Source: Pseudoglutamicibacter albus (lineage in GTDB: Bacteria; Actinomycetota; Actinomycetes; Actinomycetales; Micrococcaceae). From it: 64,000 bases of DNA. The position numbers and the translations under genes are program-made. The stretch is from contig NZ_JAKRCW010000009.1 of assembly GCF_022346425.1 (NCBI RefSeq), positions 1 to 64,000 on the forward strand. The letters are read 5' to 3'. The notes under the pieces are model-generated. The model was not told where the DNA came from and made no database searches. It worked only from the letters and a program-made list of their open reading frames with translations. This document shows, piece after piece, positions 7,191 to 14,550 of this stretch (positions are counted from its first letter, which is position 1; every line of letters starts with the position of its first letter).

Positions 7191-7908
7191 GCCTGCCCCA
7201 CCCGGTAGCCCACGCCACGCACGGTGTCGATAAACCCCCGACCCCGGGTGTCGGTGCCGAGCTTGCGACGCAAGTTGCCGATGTGGACATCGACGATGCG
7301 TTCATCACCGACCCAGGTGGTGTCCCAGACCTCGGTGACCAGATCGTGGCGGGTCAGCGCCTGGCCGGGGCGCAGGGCCAGGGCAACCAGCAGCTCGAAC
7401 TCCGTGCGGGTGAGCTCCACGGTCCTCTCCCCCACCCGCACCTGATGGGCAACGGGGTCAAGGATGAGGTCACCAACGATCAAGGGGGTGGTCACCTGCG
7501 GTGGGGTGGTGCTGGTGCGCGGGCGGCGCTACACCGCATGCACCCGGGTCACCAGTTCCCGGATGCTAAAAGGTTTGGTGATGTAGTCATCCGCCCCCAG
7601 GGTCAAAGCGCTGATCTTGTCGTCCTCGCTGCCACGCGCGATGAGCATGAGGATGTAGCAGTCCGAGAAGGTGCGGATCCGTCGGCATACCTCCAGACCG
7701 TCGAGTTCGGGCAGCCCCAGATCCAGCACCACAACATCGGGGGAAAGCGACGGGCCTCGTCCACGGCCTGGGTGCCGGTGTGCGCCTGGCGGGTATCGAA
7801 GCCGGCCCGGATGAGGTAGGAGGCCACCATCTGAGCCAGGGGTTGTTCATCATCGACGACCAGCACCCGCCCCAGGGGCGTGGCGGTGGTCGGTGTGCGG
7901 TCAGCCAT
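7187..7908 (-). pseudogene. CopR-like OmpR-family response regulator, broken
   Basis: The receiver starts at 7908 with V-L-V-V-D-D-E and continues to A-R-R-F-P-P, where a G5 run (7739-7743, one base short) shifts the frame away from the phospho-acceptor V-L-D-L-G-L-P-E-L-D-G. That segment, with the conserved K-P-F, resumes in the other frame and meets TAG at 7529 after V-T-R-V-H-A-V. The winged-helix output domain follows in the same frame (7187-7495) with G-D-E-R-I-V-D-V-H-I and G-V-G-Y-R-V. The gene overlaps the kinase start by four bases. The two lesions should abolish function, although a GTG at 7495 could allow expression of the DNA-binding domain alone. Confidence 0.82.
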
Positions 7909-8311
7909 AGACCCCAGTATCGCTCGGGGCAGGGGAATACCACCCTCGCTCAGTGCCCGGCGGGGAAATCTTCAATCAAATCTTCAAACATCACCCTTCA
8001 ACCGCCGTCACCCCTGTGCCCCACCCCGGGCCGGCGGCATCGCCTCTCCTCGTCGGTTCAGCAGGCGCCACCAGGGATTTCATTGCCTGCACCGCATACC
8101 TGAGGCGGGTAGAAGGACATCGCCCACGGCTGTGGAGTGGTGTCCCGGTGGTGACCCAGCCCACCGAACTCATCCCCTTTTCACCCTGTTATAAGGCTGT
8201 GAGCAGGGTTTTTGATTTCTACTCCGTCAGGCGCCCGTGCAAGATAAAGGTATGGCACCGACCTTGAGGCGGTGTCTTCTCACAGAGTTACCACGGTCCA
8301 AGGAGATTGAC
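7909..8311. promoter_or_regulatory. Divergent copR/cueP intergenic region
   Basis: About 400 bp without a credible gene between the response regulator (minus) and cueP (plus). Small frames exist but have no ribosome-binding site or family features. The region contains the tandem CopR-like box near 7966 and must hold the promoters for both directions. No other structure was recognised. Confidence 0.6.
7966..7986 (-). promoter_or_regulatory. CopR-type tandem binding box
   Basis: On the minus strand TGAAGATTT occurs twice (7978-7986 and 7966-7974) with three bases between. A tandem of this 9-mer is the binding motif reported for CopR (CgtR9) of Corynebacterium glutamicum, there as I recall with a 2-base gap. 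A weaker CTTCAA follows near 7995. It is placed to control both copRS and cueP-MCO transcription. Confidence 0.7.
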
Positions 8312-8887
8312 GTGAAACGAGCAGCGATCGCAGCCGCCGCCCTTGCCCTCGCCCTCACGGGGTGTTCGGCCGCCGACCCGGAACCCACGGCCGACGGGAC
8401 GGTGTCCCAAGATACATTCCTGACTACCCATGGCCTGGCCGACATGGACGCGGTGGAGATCATTGATCGCCTCGACCGGCAGAAGGTCACTGAGCGTCCC
8501 ACAGATCTGATCGCCTCAGTACGTGCCGATGAACTGCTGCTCTCGAGCGGTGACCAGGAAGTCGTGGTCGATCTTCCCGACAATCAGACGTATGTCTCGA
8601 TCGCACCCTATCTCAACTCCACCCACGACTGCTTCTACCACAGCCTCACGACCTGCGTGGGGGAACTCAGCAATGAGGATATCCAGGTCACGATCACCGA
8701 TGAGGCGACCGGTGAGGTGCTGGTGGACGAGGCGACAACCACCTTCGACAACGGGTTTATTGGCTTCTGGCTTCCCGATGATGTCACCGGTCTGATTGAG
8801 GTCAGCTACCAGGGGCGTACCGGCACCACGGAGTTTTCCACCACCGACGACGGTGCCACCTGTGTCACAGACCTGCGCCTGACGTGA
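8312..8887 (+). CDS. cueP: CueP-family copper-binding lipoprotein
   Basis: A 191-residue exported protein resembling CueP, which binds copper outside the cytoplasmic membrane. The signal V-K-R-A-A-I-A-A-A-A-L ends at a lipobox L-T-G-C at about residue 19. The mature part carries three cysteines, in H-D-C-F-Y-H-S-L-T-T-C and near the end in G-A-T-C-V-T-D-L, consistent with the copper/redox cysteines of the family. The GTG at 8312 is chosen because AAGGAG lies six bases before it; an upstream ATG would bury the signal peptide. The multicopper oxidase follows 70 bp downstream and is probably co-transcribed. Confidence 0.75.
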   Translation: MKRAAIAAAALALALTGCSAADPEPTADGTVSQDTFLTTHGLADMDAVEIIDRLDRQKVTERPTDLIASVRADELLLSSGDQEVVVDLPDNQTYVSIAPYLNSTHDCFYHSLTTCVGELSNEDIQVTITDEATGEVLVDEATTTFDNGFIGFWLPDDVTGLIEVSYQGRTGTTEFSTTDDGATCVTDLRLT

Positions 8888-8957
8888 TGGTTCAGCAGAG
8901 TCCTCACCTGCGCCTGCCTCCCGTGTCACTGAAGTCCTACACCAGGAAGGTTAAATC

Positions 8958-10439
8958 ATGACGAACGCATTTTCCCGACGACAGTTTCTGCTCGGCGGGC
9001 TCGTCCTCGCCGGCACCGGGGCCGTGGCCGCCTGCACCAGCGACCCTGGACCCGCTGCCTCGGCACCAGGTCCCTCCCTTCGCCCCACTCCCACCCCCAC
9101 TGCGCTCGGTGAGCCGACGGTGCGCCGGACACTGACCGCCCGGCCCCTCTCCCTGGATATCGGCGGCATCGAAGCCAACACGTGGGGATACGTCTCTGAC
9201 ACCGGGGATGCGGCCATTCAGGCCACCGCCGGCGATGTCCTCCAGGTCGATATCACCAATGAACTGCCTGAGAGTACCTCCATCCACTGGCATGGCATCG
9301 CACTCCACAACGCAGCCGACGGTGTGCCCGGCATGACCCAGGCCCCCATTGAACCTGGCGAGTCTTTCTCCTATGTTTTTGAAGTCCCCCACGGTGGCAC
9401 CTACTTCTACCATTCCCACACCGGCCTGCAGCTTGATCGCGGCCTCCACGCCCCACTGATCATCCGTGACCCGCAAGACGCTGAAGACCAGGACGTCGAG
9501 TGGACCATCGTGCTCGACGACTGGGTCGATGGCATTCAGGGCACTCCCGACGATGAGCTCGACAAGCTCACCGGAATGGGTTCGGGCGACCATAACGGGA
9601 GGATGGGAATGGGAGGTCACGGCCAGATGATGCACGGCACCCCGGACCGGGTACTGGGCGGGGATGCCGGCGATGTGATGTATCCGCACTACCTCATCAA
9701 CGGACGTATCCCCCGTGCTCACCGGACCTTCGAAGCTCGCCCGGGCGACAAGGCCCGCCTGCGGTTTATCAACTCCGGCGGTGACACCATCTTCAAGGTG
9801 GCCCTCGGTGGTCACCGCATGACTGTCACCCACACCGACGGCTTCCCTGTCCAGCCCTGGGAGACCGAATCGATCTACCTGTCGATGGGCGAACGTGTCG
9901 ACGTCGAGGTCATCCTCGGCGACGGCATCTTCCCGCTCACGGCTTTGGCGGTGGGTAAGGACGACCGCGCCTTCGCCGTCATCCGCACCGCCGACGGCCA
10001 GGCCCCCCGCCCCGATGTCGACTTCCCCGAGTTGTCATCCACCGGACTGCTTCTGTCCTCCCTAAAGCCAGCAGACCGTGCACTCCTGCCCGAGGGCACA
10101 CCAGACCGAGAAGTCAGCATCGACCTGGGCGGGCAGATGATGCCGTATGAATGGAGCATTTTCACCGACGGCCAATCCTCCTCCGCGACCGTGCAGGAGA
10201 GCCAGCGCCTGCGGATGGTCATGCGCAACAGGACCATGATGCCCCATCCAATGCACATCCACGGCCACACGTGGGCGCTGCCCGGCAGCGGCGGGCTACG
10301 CAAGGACACCGTCCTTCTCCGCCACGGTGAAACCATGATCGCCGACCTGATTGCTGACAACCCCGGTGAGTGGGCATTTCACTGCCATAACGCCTATCAC
10401 ATGGAAACCGGGATGCTCAGCTCGCTTCGCTACGAGTAA
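8958..10439 (+). CDS. Multicopper oxidase, Tat-exported
   Basis: A 493-residue multicopper oxidase of the CueO/CopA type, expected to oxidise Cu(I) to less toxic Cu(II) outside the membrane. The N terminus has a Tat motif S-R-R-Q-F-L with a hydrophobic stretch and A-A-C (about residue 26), suggesting a lipoprotein. All four copper motifs are present: H-W-H-G (110), H-S-H (152), H-P-M-H-I-H-G-H (430) and H-C-H-N-A-Y-H-M-E-T-G-M (475), the last holding the type 1 Cys and Met ligands. A Met/His/Gly-rich loop at about 215-230 may bind extra copper. AGGAAGG precedes the ATG. The gene is intact, unlike several copper neighbours. Confidence 0.93.
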   Translation: MTNAFSRRQFLLGGLVLAGTGAVAACTSDPGPAASAPGPSLRPTPTPTALGEPTVRRTLTARPLSLDIGGIEANTWGYVSDTGDAAIQATAGDVLQVDITNELPESTSIHWHGIALHNAADGVPGMTQAPIEPGESFSYVFEVPHGGTYFYHSHTGLQLDRGLHAPLIIRDPQDAEDQDVEWTIVLDDWVDGIQGTPDDELDKLTGMGSGDHNGRMGMGGHGQMMHGTPDRVLGGDAGDVMYPHYLINGRIPRAHRTFEARPGDKARLRFINSGGDTIFKVALGGHRMTVTHTDGFPVQPWETESIYLSMGERVDVEVILGDGIFPLTALAVGKDDRAFAVIRTADGQAPRPDVDFPELSSTGLLLSSLKPADRALLPEGTPDREVSIDLGGQMMPYEWSIFTDGQSSSATVQESQRLRMVMRNRTMMPHPMHIHGHTWALPGSGGLRKDTVLLRHGETMIADLIADNPGEWAFHCHNAYHMETGMLSSLRYE

Positions 10440-10589
10440 CCCCCACAGCAGGGTTGAGTGCCGAGGTGGGCAGAGTCGCTGCAGACCACCCACCGGGCAG
10501 CACGATGACCTTCCTCGGTGTTGTGGTCTTCCGGGACAACCAAAACACCGTCTTCTTCCCCACCGCCCCGGAATATGGAGATCTAATCC

Positions 10590-10803
10590 ATGCCGAGCAC
10601 ACCCCCGCAGAGCCGCCATCGCGGTTGCCGCGGTGCTCATCGCCGTGACCCTGGTGGCCTGTTCCTCAGGCGACGGCGAAACGCCGTCGCCGTCGGGGGC
10701 ACCTTCCAGTTCCACTCACCAGGAGGCCAAACCGAGATTATCTACGCAGAGGAGGAACGTGCCCCGCTGCCGGACTTCTCCGACCCGTCGCTGATGGAGG
10801 AGG
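10590..10803 (+). pseudogene. TlpA-like thioredoxin lipoprotein, frameshifted and truncated
   Basis: The ATG at 10590 begins M-P-S-T-P; a C5 run (10602-10606) is one base long, and after it the signal R-R-A-A-I-A-V-A-A-V-L...V-A-C lies in a second frame. An A3 run (10679-10681) is one base short, which returns the reading to the first frame for V-G-G-T-F-Q-F and L-P-D-F-S. The sequence stops resembling the family near 10803, before the expected C-x-x-C thioredoxin site. Such TlpA/ResA-like genes often follow CueP and multicopper oxidase genes in actinobacterial copper islands. Identification rests on the exported N-terminal part only. Confidence 0.5.
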
Positions 10804-10957
10804 GTCTACCTGTCACCGGTGATGGACCTGTTCGACCGTTCAATCGTTGCCCACACCGTGGCTACATCGCCGACGACAGCGTTGACCGCCGAATCCTTAG
10901 CTCAGGCGATTAAAACGTGTGCGCCTGAACCTGGGTGAATGATGCACACCGATCAAC
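10804..10957 (+). mobile_element. IS3-family transposase fragment
   Basis: In the plus frame from 10804 the peptide reads V-Y-L-S-P-V-M-D-L-F-D-R-S-I-V-A-H, which is the middle of the rve integrase domain of IS3-family OrfB, including the second catalytic Asp. It continues to E-P-G, hits TGA where the family has Trp, then M-M-H-T-D-Q. Only about 50 of some 280 residues remain, with no inverted repeats. It is a scar fused to the TlpA relic on the left and the serine-recombinase relic on the right. Confidence 0.75.
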
Positions 10958-11376
10958 CTAGCCCCTTTACGCTCGACTTCACCGCGTGCCACGGCCGCCT
11001 TGATGCGCGCGAACATCCGGCCTCCGTCAGTACTGAGGTCCGCATCACCATTCGCGGTAACAAGCTTCAACCCGTGCTCTTCCGCTCTGTCGATCCACCC
11101 TTCGAGCTGCGAGGGCTGCCGCGTTAGACGATCCAAGTCCCAGCAGATAATCGCGTCTAGCTCGCCTCACTGAAGACTAGCCACCATCGCGTCGTAATCG
11201 GGACGTTCCACGTCTTTCTTAGAGGCCGAGATCGACTAATCCACATAGGTGTACACGACCATCCAGCCACGCTGCTTTGCAATGGCTTCACAGTCTTCGC
11301 GCTGACGCTCGATGGCAAGACCGTCCATTGCAGCATCGAGCGAGATGCGAAGGTAAATGGCAGCACGTGTTGTCAT
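10958..11376 (-). pseudogene. Large serine recombinase/integrase, N-terminal relic
   Basis: From the ATG at 11376 the frame reads M-T-T-R-A-A-I-Y-L-R-I-S-L-D, the catalytic strand (with the nucleophile Ser) of resolvase-type integrases, followed by G-L-A-I-E-R-Q-R-E-D-C. TAG then interrupts after Y-T-Y-V-D and TGA after M-V-A-S-L-Q; in the same frame the domain continues as L-D-A-I-I-C-W-D-L-D-R-L-T-R and A-R-G-E-V-E-R-K-G-A-R, where it is cut off. The zinc and coiled-coil DNA-binding regions are gone. It starts 20 bp from a ychF 3' end, the position expected of an integrase beside its attachment site. Confidence 0.85.
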
Positions 11377-11396
11377 ACGACTAACACTGGCGCGCC

Positions 11397-11841
11397 TTAA
11401 GTTACATTGAACTTGAACTCGACGACGTCGCCGTCCTGCATAATGTATTCCTTGCCTTCAAGACGCACACGGCCCGCGGCCTTCGCGGCCTGCATCGAGC
11501 CCGCCGCGATCAGGTCGTCGAACGAAACAACCTCGGCACGGATGAATCCACGCTGGAAATCCGTGTGAATCACGCCAGCTGCCTCAGGCGCGGTAGCACC
11601 CTGCTTGATCGTCCACGCACGCGTCTCCTTCGGGCCCGCCGTCAAATACGACTGCAAACCAAGCGCCTCATAGCCAGCCTTCGCAAGCTACTCCAGACCA
11701 GACTCCTCAATGCCAGCGTCAGCGAGCATCTCTGCCGCATCGTCCTCATCAACCTCAATGAGTTCAGCTTCGAACTTCACATCGAGGAAAATCGCCTCGG
11801 CTGGCGCTACGAGTTCGCGCATCTTCGCCTGCATGGCTCCG
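11397..11841 (-). pseudogene. ychF: Displaced ychF 3' fragment with internal stop
   Basis: This minus-strand piece encodes the last third of YchF, from about V-A-P-A-E-A-I-F-L-D to F-K-F-N-V-T-stop. The part 11397-11770 is nearly identical in DNA to the end of the intact gene at 16353-16724, whereas 11771-11841 is clearly diverged though still homologous. One in-frame TAG (at 11688) replaces the Gln after S-G-L-E. The C terminus gains a Thr because the stop differs from the intact gene. It has no start of its own. It is best explained as a 3' end displaced when an element integrated at ychF, later recombined with the intact copy. Confidence 0.85.
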
Positions 11842-11874
11842 TCGGCCAGCGCGGGCCATCTGCGGAAAAGATCG

Positions 11875-12047
11875 CCAAGACTCATCTGGAGGTCGCCCAG
11901 GCCGCGGACGAAATCGGCGTGAACAACGCGCCCTTCCGTGTCCACCACTTCGTGCCGCGGGCCTCCGCCCCGATGCCGCTGCTGGGTGCTGTCGCGGCCA
12001 CCACCAATCACATCGAGGTGGGCACCGGGGTCGTCGTCATGCGCTAG
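11875..12047 (+). pseudogene. LLM-class flavin oxidoreductase fragment
   Basis: The plus-strand peptide from about 11875 reads H-L-E-V-A-Q-A-A-D-E-I-G-V, then R-V-H-H-F, then P-L-L-G-A-V-A-A-T-T, then I-E-V-G-T-G-V, and stops at 12047. This is the N-terminal region of bacterial luciferase-like (LLM) monooxygenases, normally about 350 residues. No start codon fits the family, and the stop truncates it after some 55 residues. It is a scrap joined to the ychF fragment on its left. Confidence 0.65.
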
Positions 12048-12089
12048 CGCATGTCGGGGTTGTGGCGTTGGTACGACCGGCTCTGCTGT

Positions 12090-12479
12090 TTACAGGTACC
12101 GGCAGACCTGGTCCGCGCTGCACGAGTCGGGGTCGGGCTGCGCGGCGTCGCGTCTGAGCTCGGTGATGGTGTCGCGCAGCGCGGCGAGCTGGGCGATCTG
12201 CTGCTCGATCTCGGCGAGGCGCGCGTCGAGGAGGTCGCGCACGTGCTCGCAGGGAGCAGCGCCGCCGTCGCGGATTTCGAGGATCTGGCGGATCTGGGCG
12301 AGGGTGAGGCCCGCGGCCTGGCCGCGGTGGACGAAGTCGATCCGGGCGGCCGTCTCGGGCGCGTAGTCGCGGTATCCGGACGGCGTGCGCTCGGCCGGCG
12401 GCAACAGGCCCTGCTCCTCGTAGAACCGCAGCGTCTTCGCCGTCGTTCCCGCCCGCTCGGCGAGTTCCCCGATGCGCAT
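12090..12479 (-). CDS. merR: MerR-family metal-responsive regulator
   Basis: A 129-residue MerR-family activator/repressor. The winged HTH is M-R-I-G-E-L-A-E-R-A-G-T-T-A-K-T-L-R-F-Y-E-E, followed by a long dimerisation helix. Cysteines at about 77 (A-P-C-E-H-V), 120 and 126 (D-S-C-S-A-D-Q-V-C) have the spacing of metal-sensing MerR proteins, which use two from one monomer and one from the other. It is divergent from merA with the operator between them, so mercury is the likely inducer, though a lead, copper or cadmium sensor cannot be excluded from sequence alone. Mercury-bound protein would untwist the shared promoter. Confidence 0.82.
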   Translation of the reverse strand: MRIGELAERAGTTAKTLRFYEEQGLLPPAERTPSGYRDYAPETAARIDFVHRGQAAGLTLAQIRQILEIRDGGAAPCEHVRDLLDARLAEIEQQIAQLAALRDTITELRRDAAQPDPDSCSADQVCRYL

Positions 12480-12512
12480 CGCAGGCCCCCTCTTCTTTCG
12501 GCAGAAGTCCTC

Positions 12513-12544
12513 TTGACCTTCCCCTGCACTGGAAGGTCCAGTAT
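12513..12544 (+). promoter_or_regulatory. MerR-type promoter-operator for merA
   Basis: TTGACC (12513-12518) and CAGTAT (12539-12544) are separated by 20 bp, the overlong spacing typical of MerR-controlled promoters. Between them is the dyad GACCTTCC (12515-12522) and GGAAGGTC (12531-12538), perfect over eight bases per arm, very like classic CueR/MerR operators. It lies 42 bp upstream of the merA start and serves both divergent genes. Confidence 0.82.
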
Positions 12545-12586
12545 GGCTGAGACAGACCGGAAGACCAAGTATTGACAGGAGCTGCG

Positions 12587-14011
12587 ATGCCCACGAAGTA
12601 CGACCTCGCCATCATCGGATCGGGCGGTGGTGCGTTCGCCGCCGCGATCCGCGCGACCACGCTCGGCAAGTCGGTGGTGATGATCGAGCGCGGGACGCTG
12701 GGCGGCACCTGCGTGAACACCGGCTGCGTGCCGTCGAAGGCCCTGATCGCCGCGGCCGACGCACGGCACTCCGCGGCCGACGCCGCCGACCGGTTCCCGG
12801 GGATCGAGACGACGGCGGGGCCGGTGGACATGCCCGCCCTGATCGCCGGGAAGCAGGCGCTGGTCGAGTCGCTGCGGGGCGAGAAGTACGCCGACGTCGC
12901 CGACTCCTACGGGTGGGCCGTCCGCCGCGGCGACGCCGCGTTCGCCGGCACCCCCGACGCTCCGGTCCTCCAGGTCGCCGGGGACGACGGCAGCACCGAG
13001 ACGATCGAGGCCGCGCACTTCTTGGTGGCGACTGGTTCTCGGCCGTGGGCACCGCCGATCGACGGCCTGGACGAGACCGGATACCTGACCTCGACCACGG
13101 CGATGGAGCTGACCGAACTCCCTGAGTCCCTGCTCGTGCTCGGCGGCGGCTACGTCGCACTGGAGCAGGCGCAGCTGTTCGCCCGGCTCGGCTCCCAGGT
13201 CACCGTGCTGGTCCGGTCCCGGCTCGCGTCGAAGGAGGAGCCGGAGGTGTCCAGGACGCTGCAGGAGGTGTTCGCCGACGAGGGCATCCGGGTGGTCCGC
13301 CGCGCGCTGCCGACGCGGGTGTCCCGCGACGCCGCGACCGGGCAGGCCGTCGTCACCGCGGACGTCGCCGGGGGGCGGGAGGAGTTCCGCGCCGACCAGG
13401 TCCTGGTCGCCCTCGGACGACGACCGGTCACCGACGGGCTCGGCCTCGACAGGGTCGGGGTCGAGACCGGGGACCTCGGCGAGGCGGTCGTCTCCGACCG
13501 GCTGCAGTCCTCGAACCCGCGGGTCTGGGCCGCGGGCGACGTGACCGGGCACCCCGAGTTCGTCTACGTCGCCGCCCACCACGGCACCCTCGTCGCTGAG
13601 AACGCGTTCGCCGACGCCGACCGGTCCGTCGACTACGCCCGCCTGCCGCGGGTGACGTTCACCGGGCCGGCGATCGGCGCGGTCGGGATGACCGAGAAGG
13701 ACGTCCTCGCCGCCGGGATCCGCTGCGACTGCCGCGTCCTGCCCCTGCACCACGTGCCCCGCGCCTTGGTGAACCGCGACACCCGCGGCTTCGTCAAGAT
13801 CGTCGTGAACGCCGAGACGAAAGAGATCCTCGGCCTGACCGCCGTCGCCAAGGACGCCGGCGAGCTCGCCGCCGCAGGCGTCCACGTGCTCGGCAAGACC
13901 GTCGCCGAGGTCGCCAACGCCTGGGCCCCCTACCTGACCATGGCCGAGGGCATCCGGATCGCCGCCAAGGCCTTCACCACCGACCCGTCGCTGCTGTCGT
14001 GCTGCGCATGA
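12587..14011 (+). CDS. merA: Mercuric reductase
   Basis: A 474-residue FAD-dependent disulfide oxidoreductase that reduces Hg(II) to Hg(0) with NADPH in the cytoplasm. FAD motif I-I-G-S-G-G-G-A-F-A-A-A at 9-20; redox pair in G-T-C-V-N-T-G-C-V-P-S-K (Cys42 and Cys47); NADPH fold V-L-G-G-G-Y-V-A-L-E; FAD closure A-A-G-D-V-T-G. The C-terminal vicinal cysteines S-C-C-A, which take up mercury, distinguish it from lipoamide or glutathione reductases. There is no N-terminal HMA domain, as in many actinobacterial MerA proteins. CAGGAG lies five bases before the ATG at 12587. A small membrane-protein gene overlaps its stop. Confidence 0.94.
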   Translation: MPTKYDLAIIGSGGGAFAAAIRATTLGKSVVMIERGTLGGTCVNTGCVPSKALIAAADARHSAADAADRFPGIETTAGPVDMPALIAGKQALVESLRGEKYADVADSYGWAVRRGDAAFAGTPDAPVLQVAGDDGSTETIEAAHFLVATGSRPWAPPIDGLDETGYLTSTTAMELTELPESLLVLGGGYVALEQAQLFARLGSQVTVLVRSRLASKEEPEVSRTLQEVFADEGIRVVRRALPTRVSRDAATGQAVVTADVAGGREEFRADQVLVALGRRPVTDGLGLDRVGVETGDLGEAVVSDRLQSSNPRVWAAGDVTGHPEFVYVAAHHGTLVAENAFADADRSVDYARLPRVTFTGPAIGAVGMTEKDVLAAGIRCDCRVLPLHHVPRALVNRDTRGFVKIVVNAETKEILGLTAVAKDAGELAAAGVHVLGKTVAEVANAWAPYLTMAEGIRIAAKAFTTDPSLLSCCA

Positions 14012-14358
14012 ACGGCAACGCAGGCAATCGGGGAGATCTCATCCTGAAGCAGACGATGAGCGCCGATCAGGACCACGACGAACGGCGCGCCAGTCCCGTC
14101 GTCGCTGCAGGGACCGGGCTGCTCTTGCTGGCATGCTGCGCACTTCCGTCGCTGCTCTGCTGCGGCCTGCCGTTCATCGCGGCGGGCGGAGCACTCGCAG
14201 GCGTCGGTGGGCTCCTCGGTAATCCCTGGATCATCGGTGCCGGGACCGCCGTCGTGATGGCCGTCATGGCGGGGATGCTCGTCAGGCTACGGCGGCGGCA
14301 CCGGCGCCGCAGGTCCGGCTGCTGCGAAAATCCTTCGACCGCTGATCGGAACCGGTAG
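14008..14358 (+). CDS. Small Cys-pair membrane protein, possible mercury transporter
   Basis: A protein of about 116 residues with two hydrophobic segments. The first contains L-A-C-C-A-L-P-S-L-L-C-C-G-L-P-F, two cysteine pairs within a membrane helix; the second is I-I-G-A-G-T-A-V-V-M-A-V-M-A-G. A basic tail R-R-R-H-R-R-R-R-S-G-C-C follows. Paired cysteines in membrane helices are the hallmark of MerT/MerF-type Hg(II) importers, and the ATG overlaps the merA stop (ATGA), indicating coupled translation. It is not a clear match to any one Mer family, so transport is inferred from context. A later ATG at about 14059 would give a shorter leader. Confidence 0.55.
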   Translation: MNGNAGNRGDLILKQTMSADQDHDERRASPVVAAGTGLLLLACCALPSLLCCGLPFIAAGGALAGVGGLLGNPWIIGAGTAVVMAVMAGMLVRLRRRHRRRRSGCCENPSTADRNR

Positions 14359-14550
14359 TTCGAGCGGATCCAGCGATCACTGCCACCTGCGGAGGCCGCT
14401 GAAATCGAAGCCCGACGGGAGAAGGAGGAGCAAAAAGCGTTCGAATCAACCGGTGACGAGGATAATACTGAGGCTGGATCCCGGCCGTCGCGACGCGGTC
14501 TCCGCTTCCGCCGAGACGAGAAAGGGTTGTGGGCACCTAGGCTGGGCGGC
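14359..14550 (+). other. Unassigned open stretch after the mercury genes
   Basis: Immediately after a stop at 14356 the frame stays open into the release-factor fragment, reading F-E-R-I-Q-R-S-L-P-P, then E-I-E-A-R-R-E-K-E-E-Q-K-A-F-E-S and T-G-D-E-D-N-T-E. It looks like the charged C-terminal tail of some lost gene, but I cannot name it. No ribosome-binding site or start codon is evident at its beginning. Confidence 0.35.

Noticed and set aside
7953-8267. A 104-codon plus-strand frame upstream of cueP
   Set aside because: It overlaps the CopR-like box, lacks a ribosome-binding site and resembles no protein; better read as a regulatory region.
8937-9833. A 298-codon minus-strand frame opposite the multicopper oxidase
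   Set aside because: Shadow of the oxidase gene, whose copper motifs are all intact.
12044-13885. A 613-codon minus-strand frame across merA and merR
   Set aside because: Antisense to merA, dominated by Arg/Gly/Asp low-complexity sequence; merA and merR explain the region fully.
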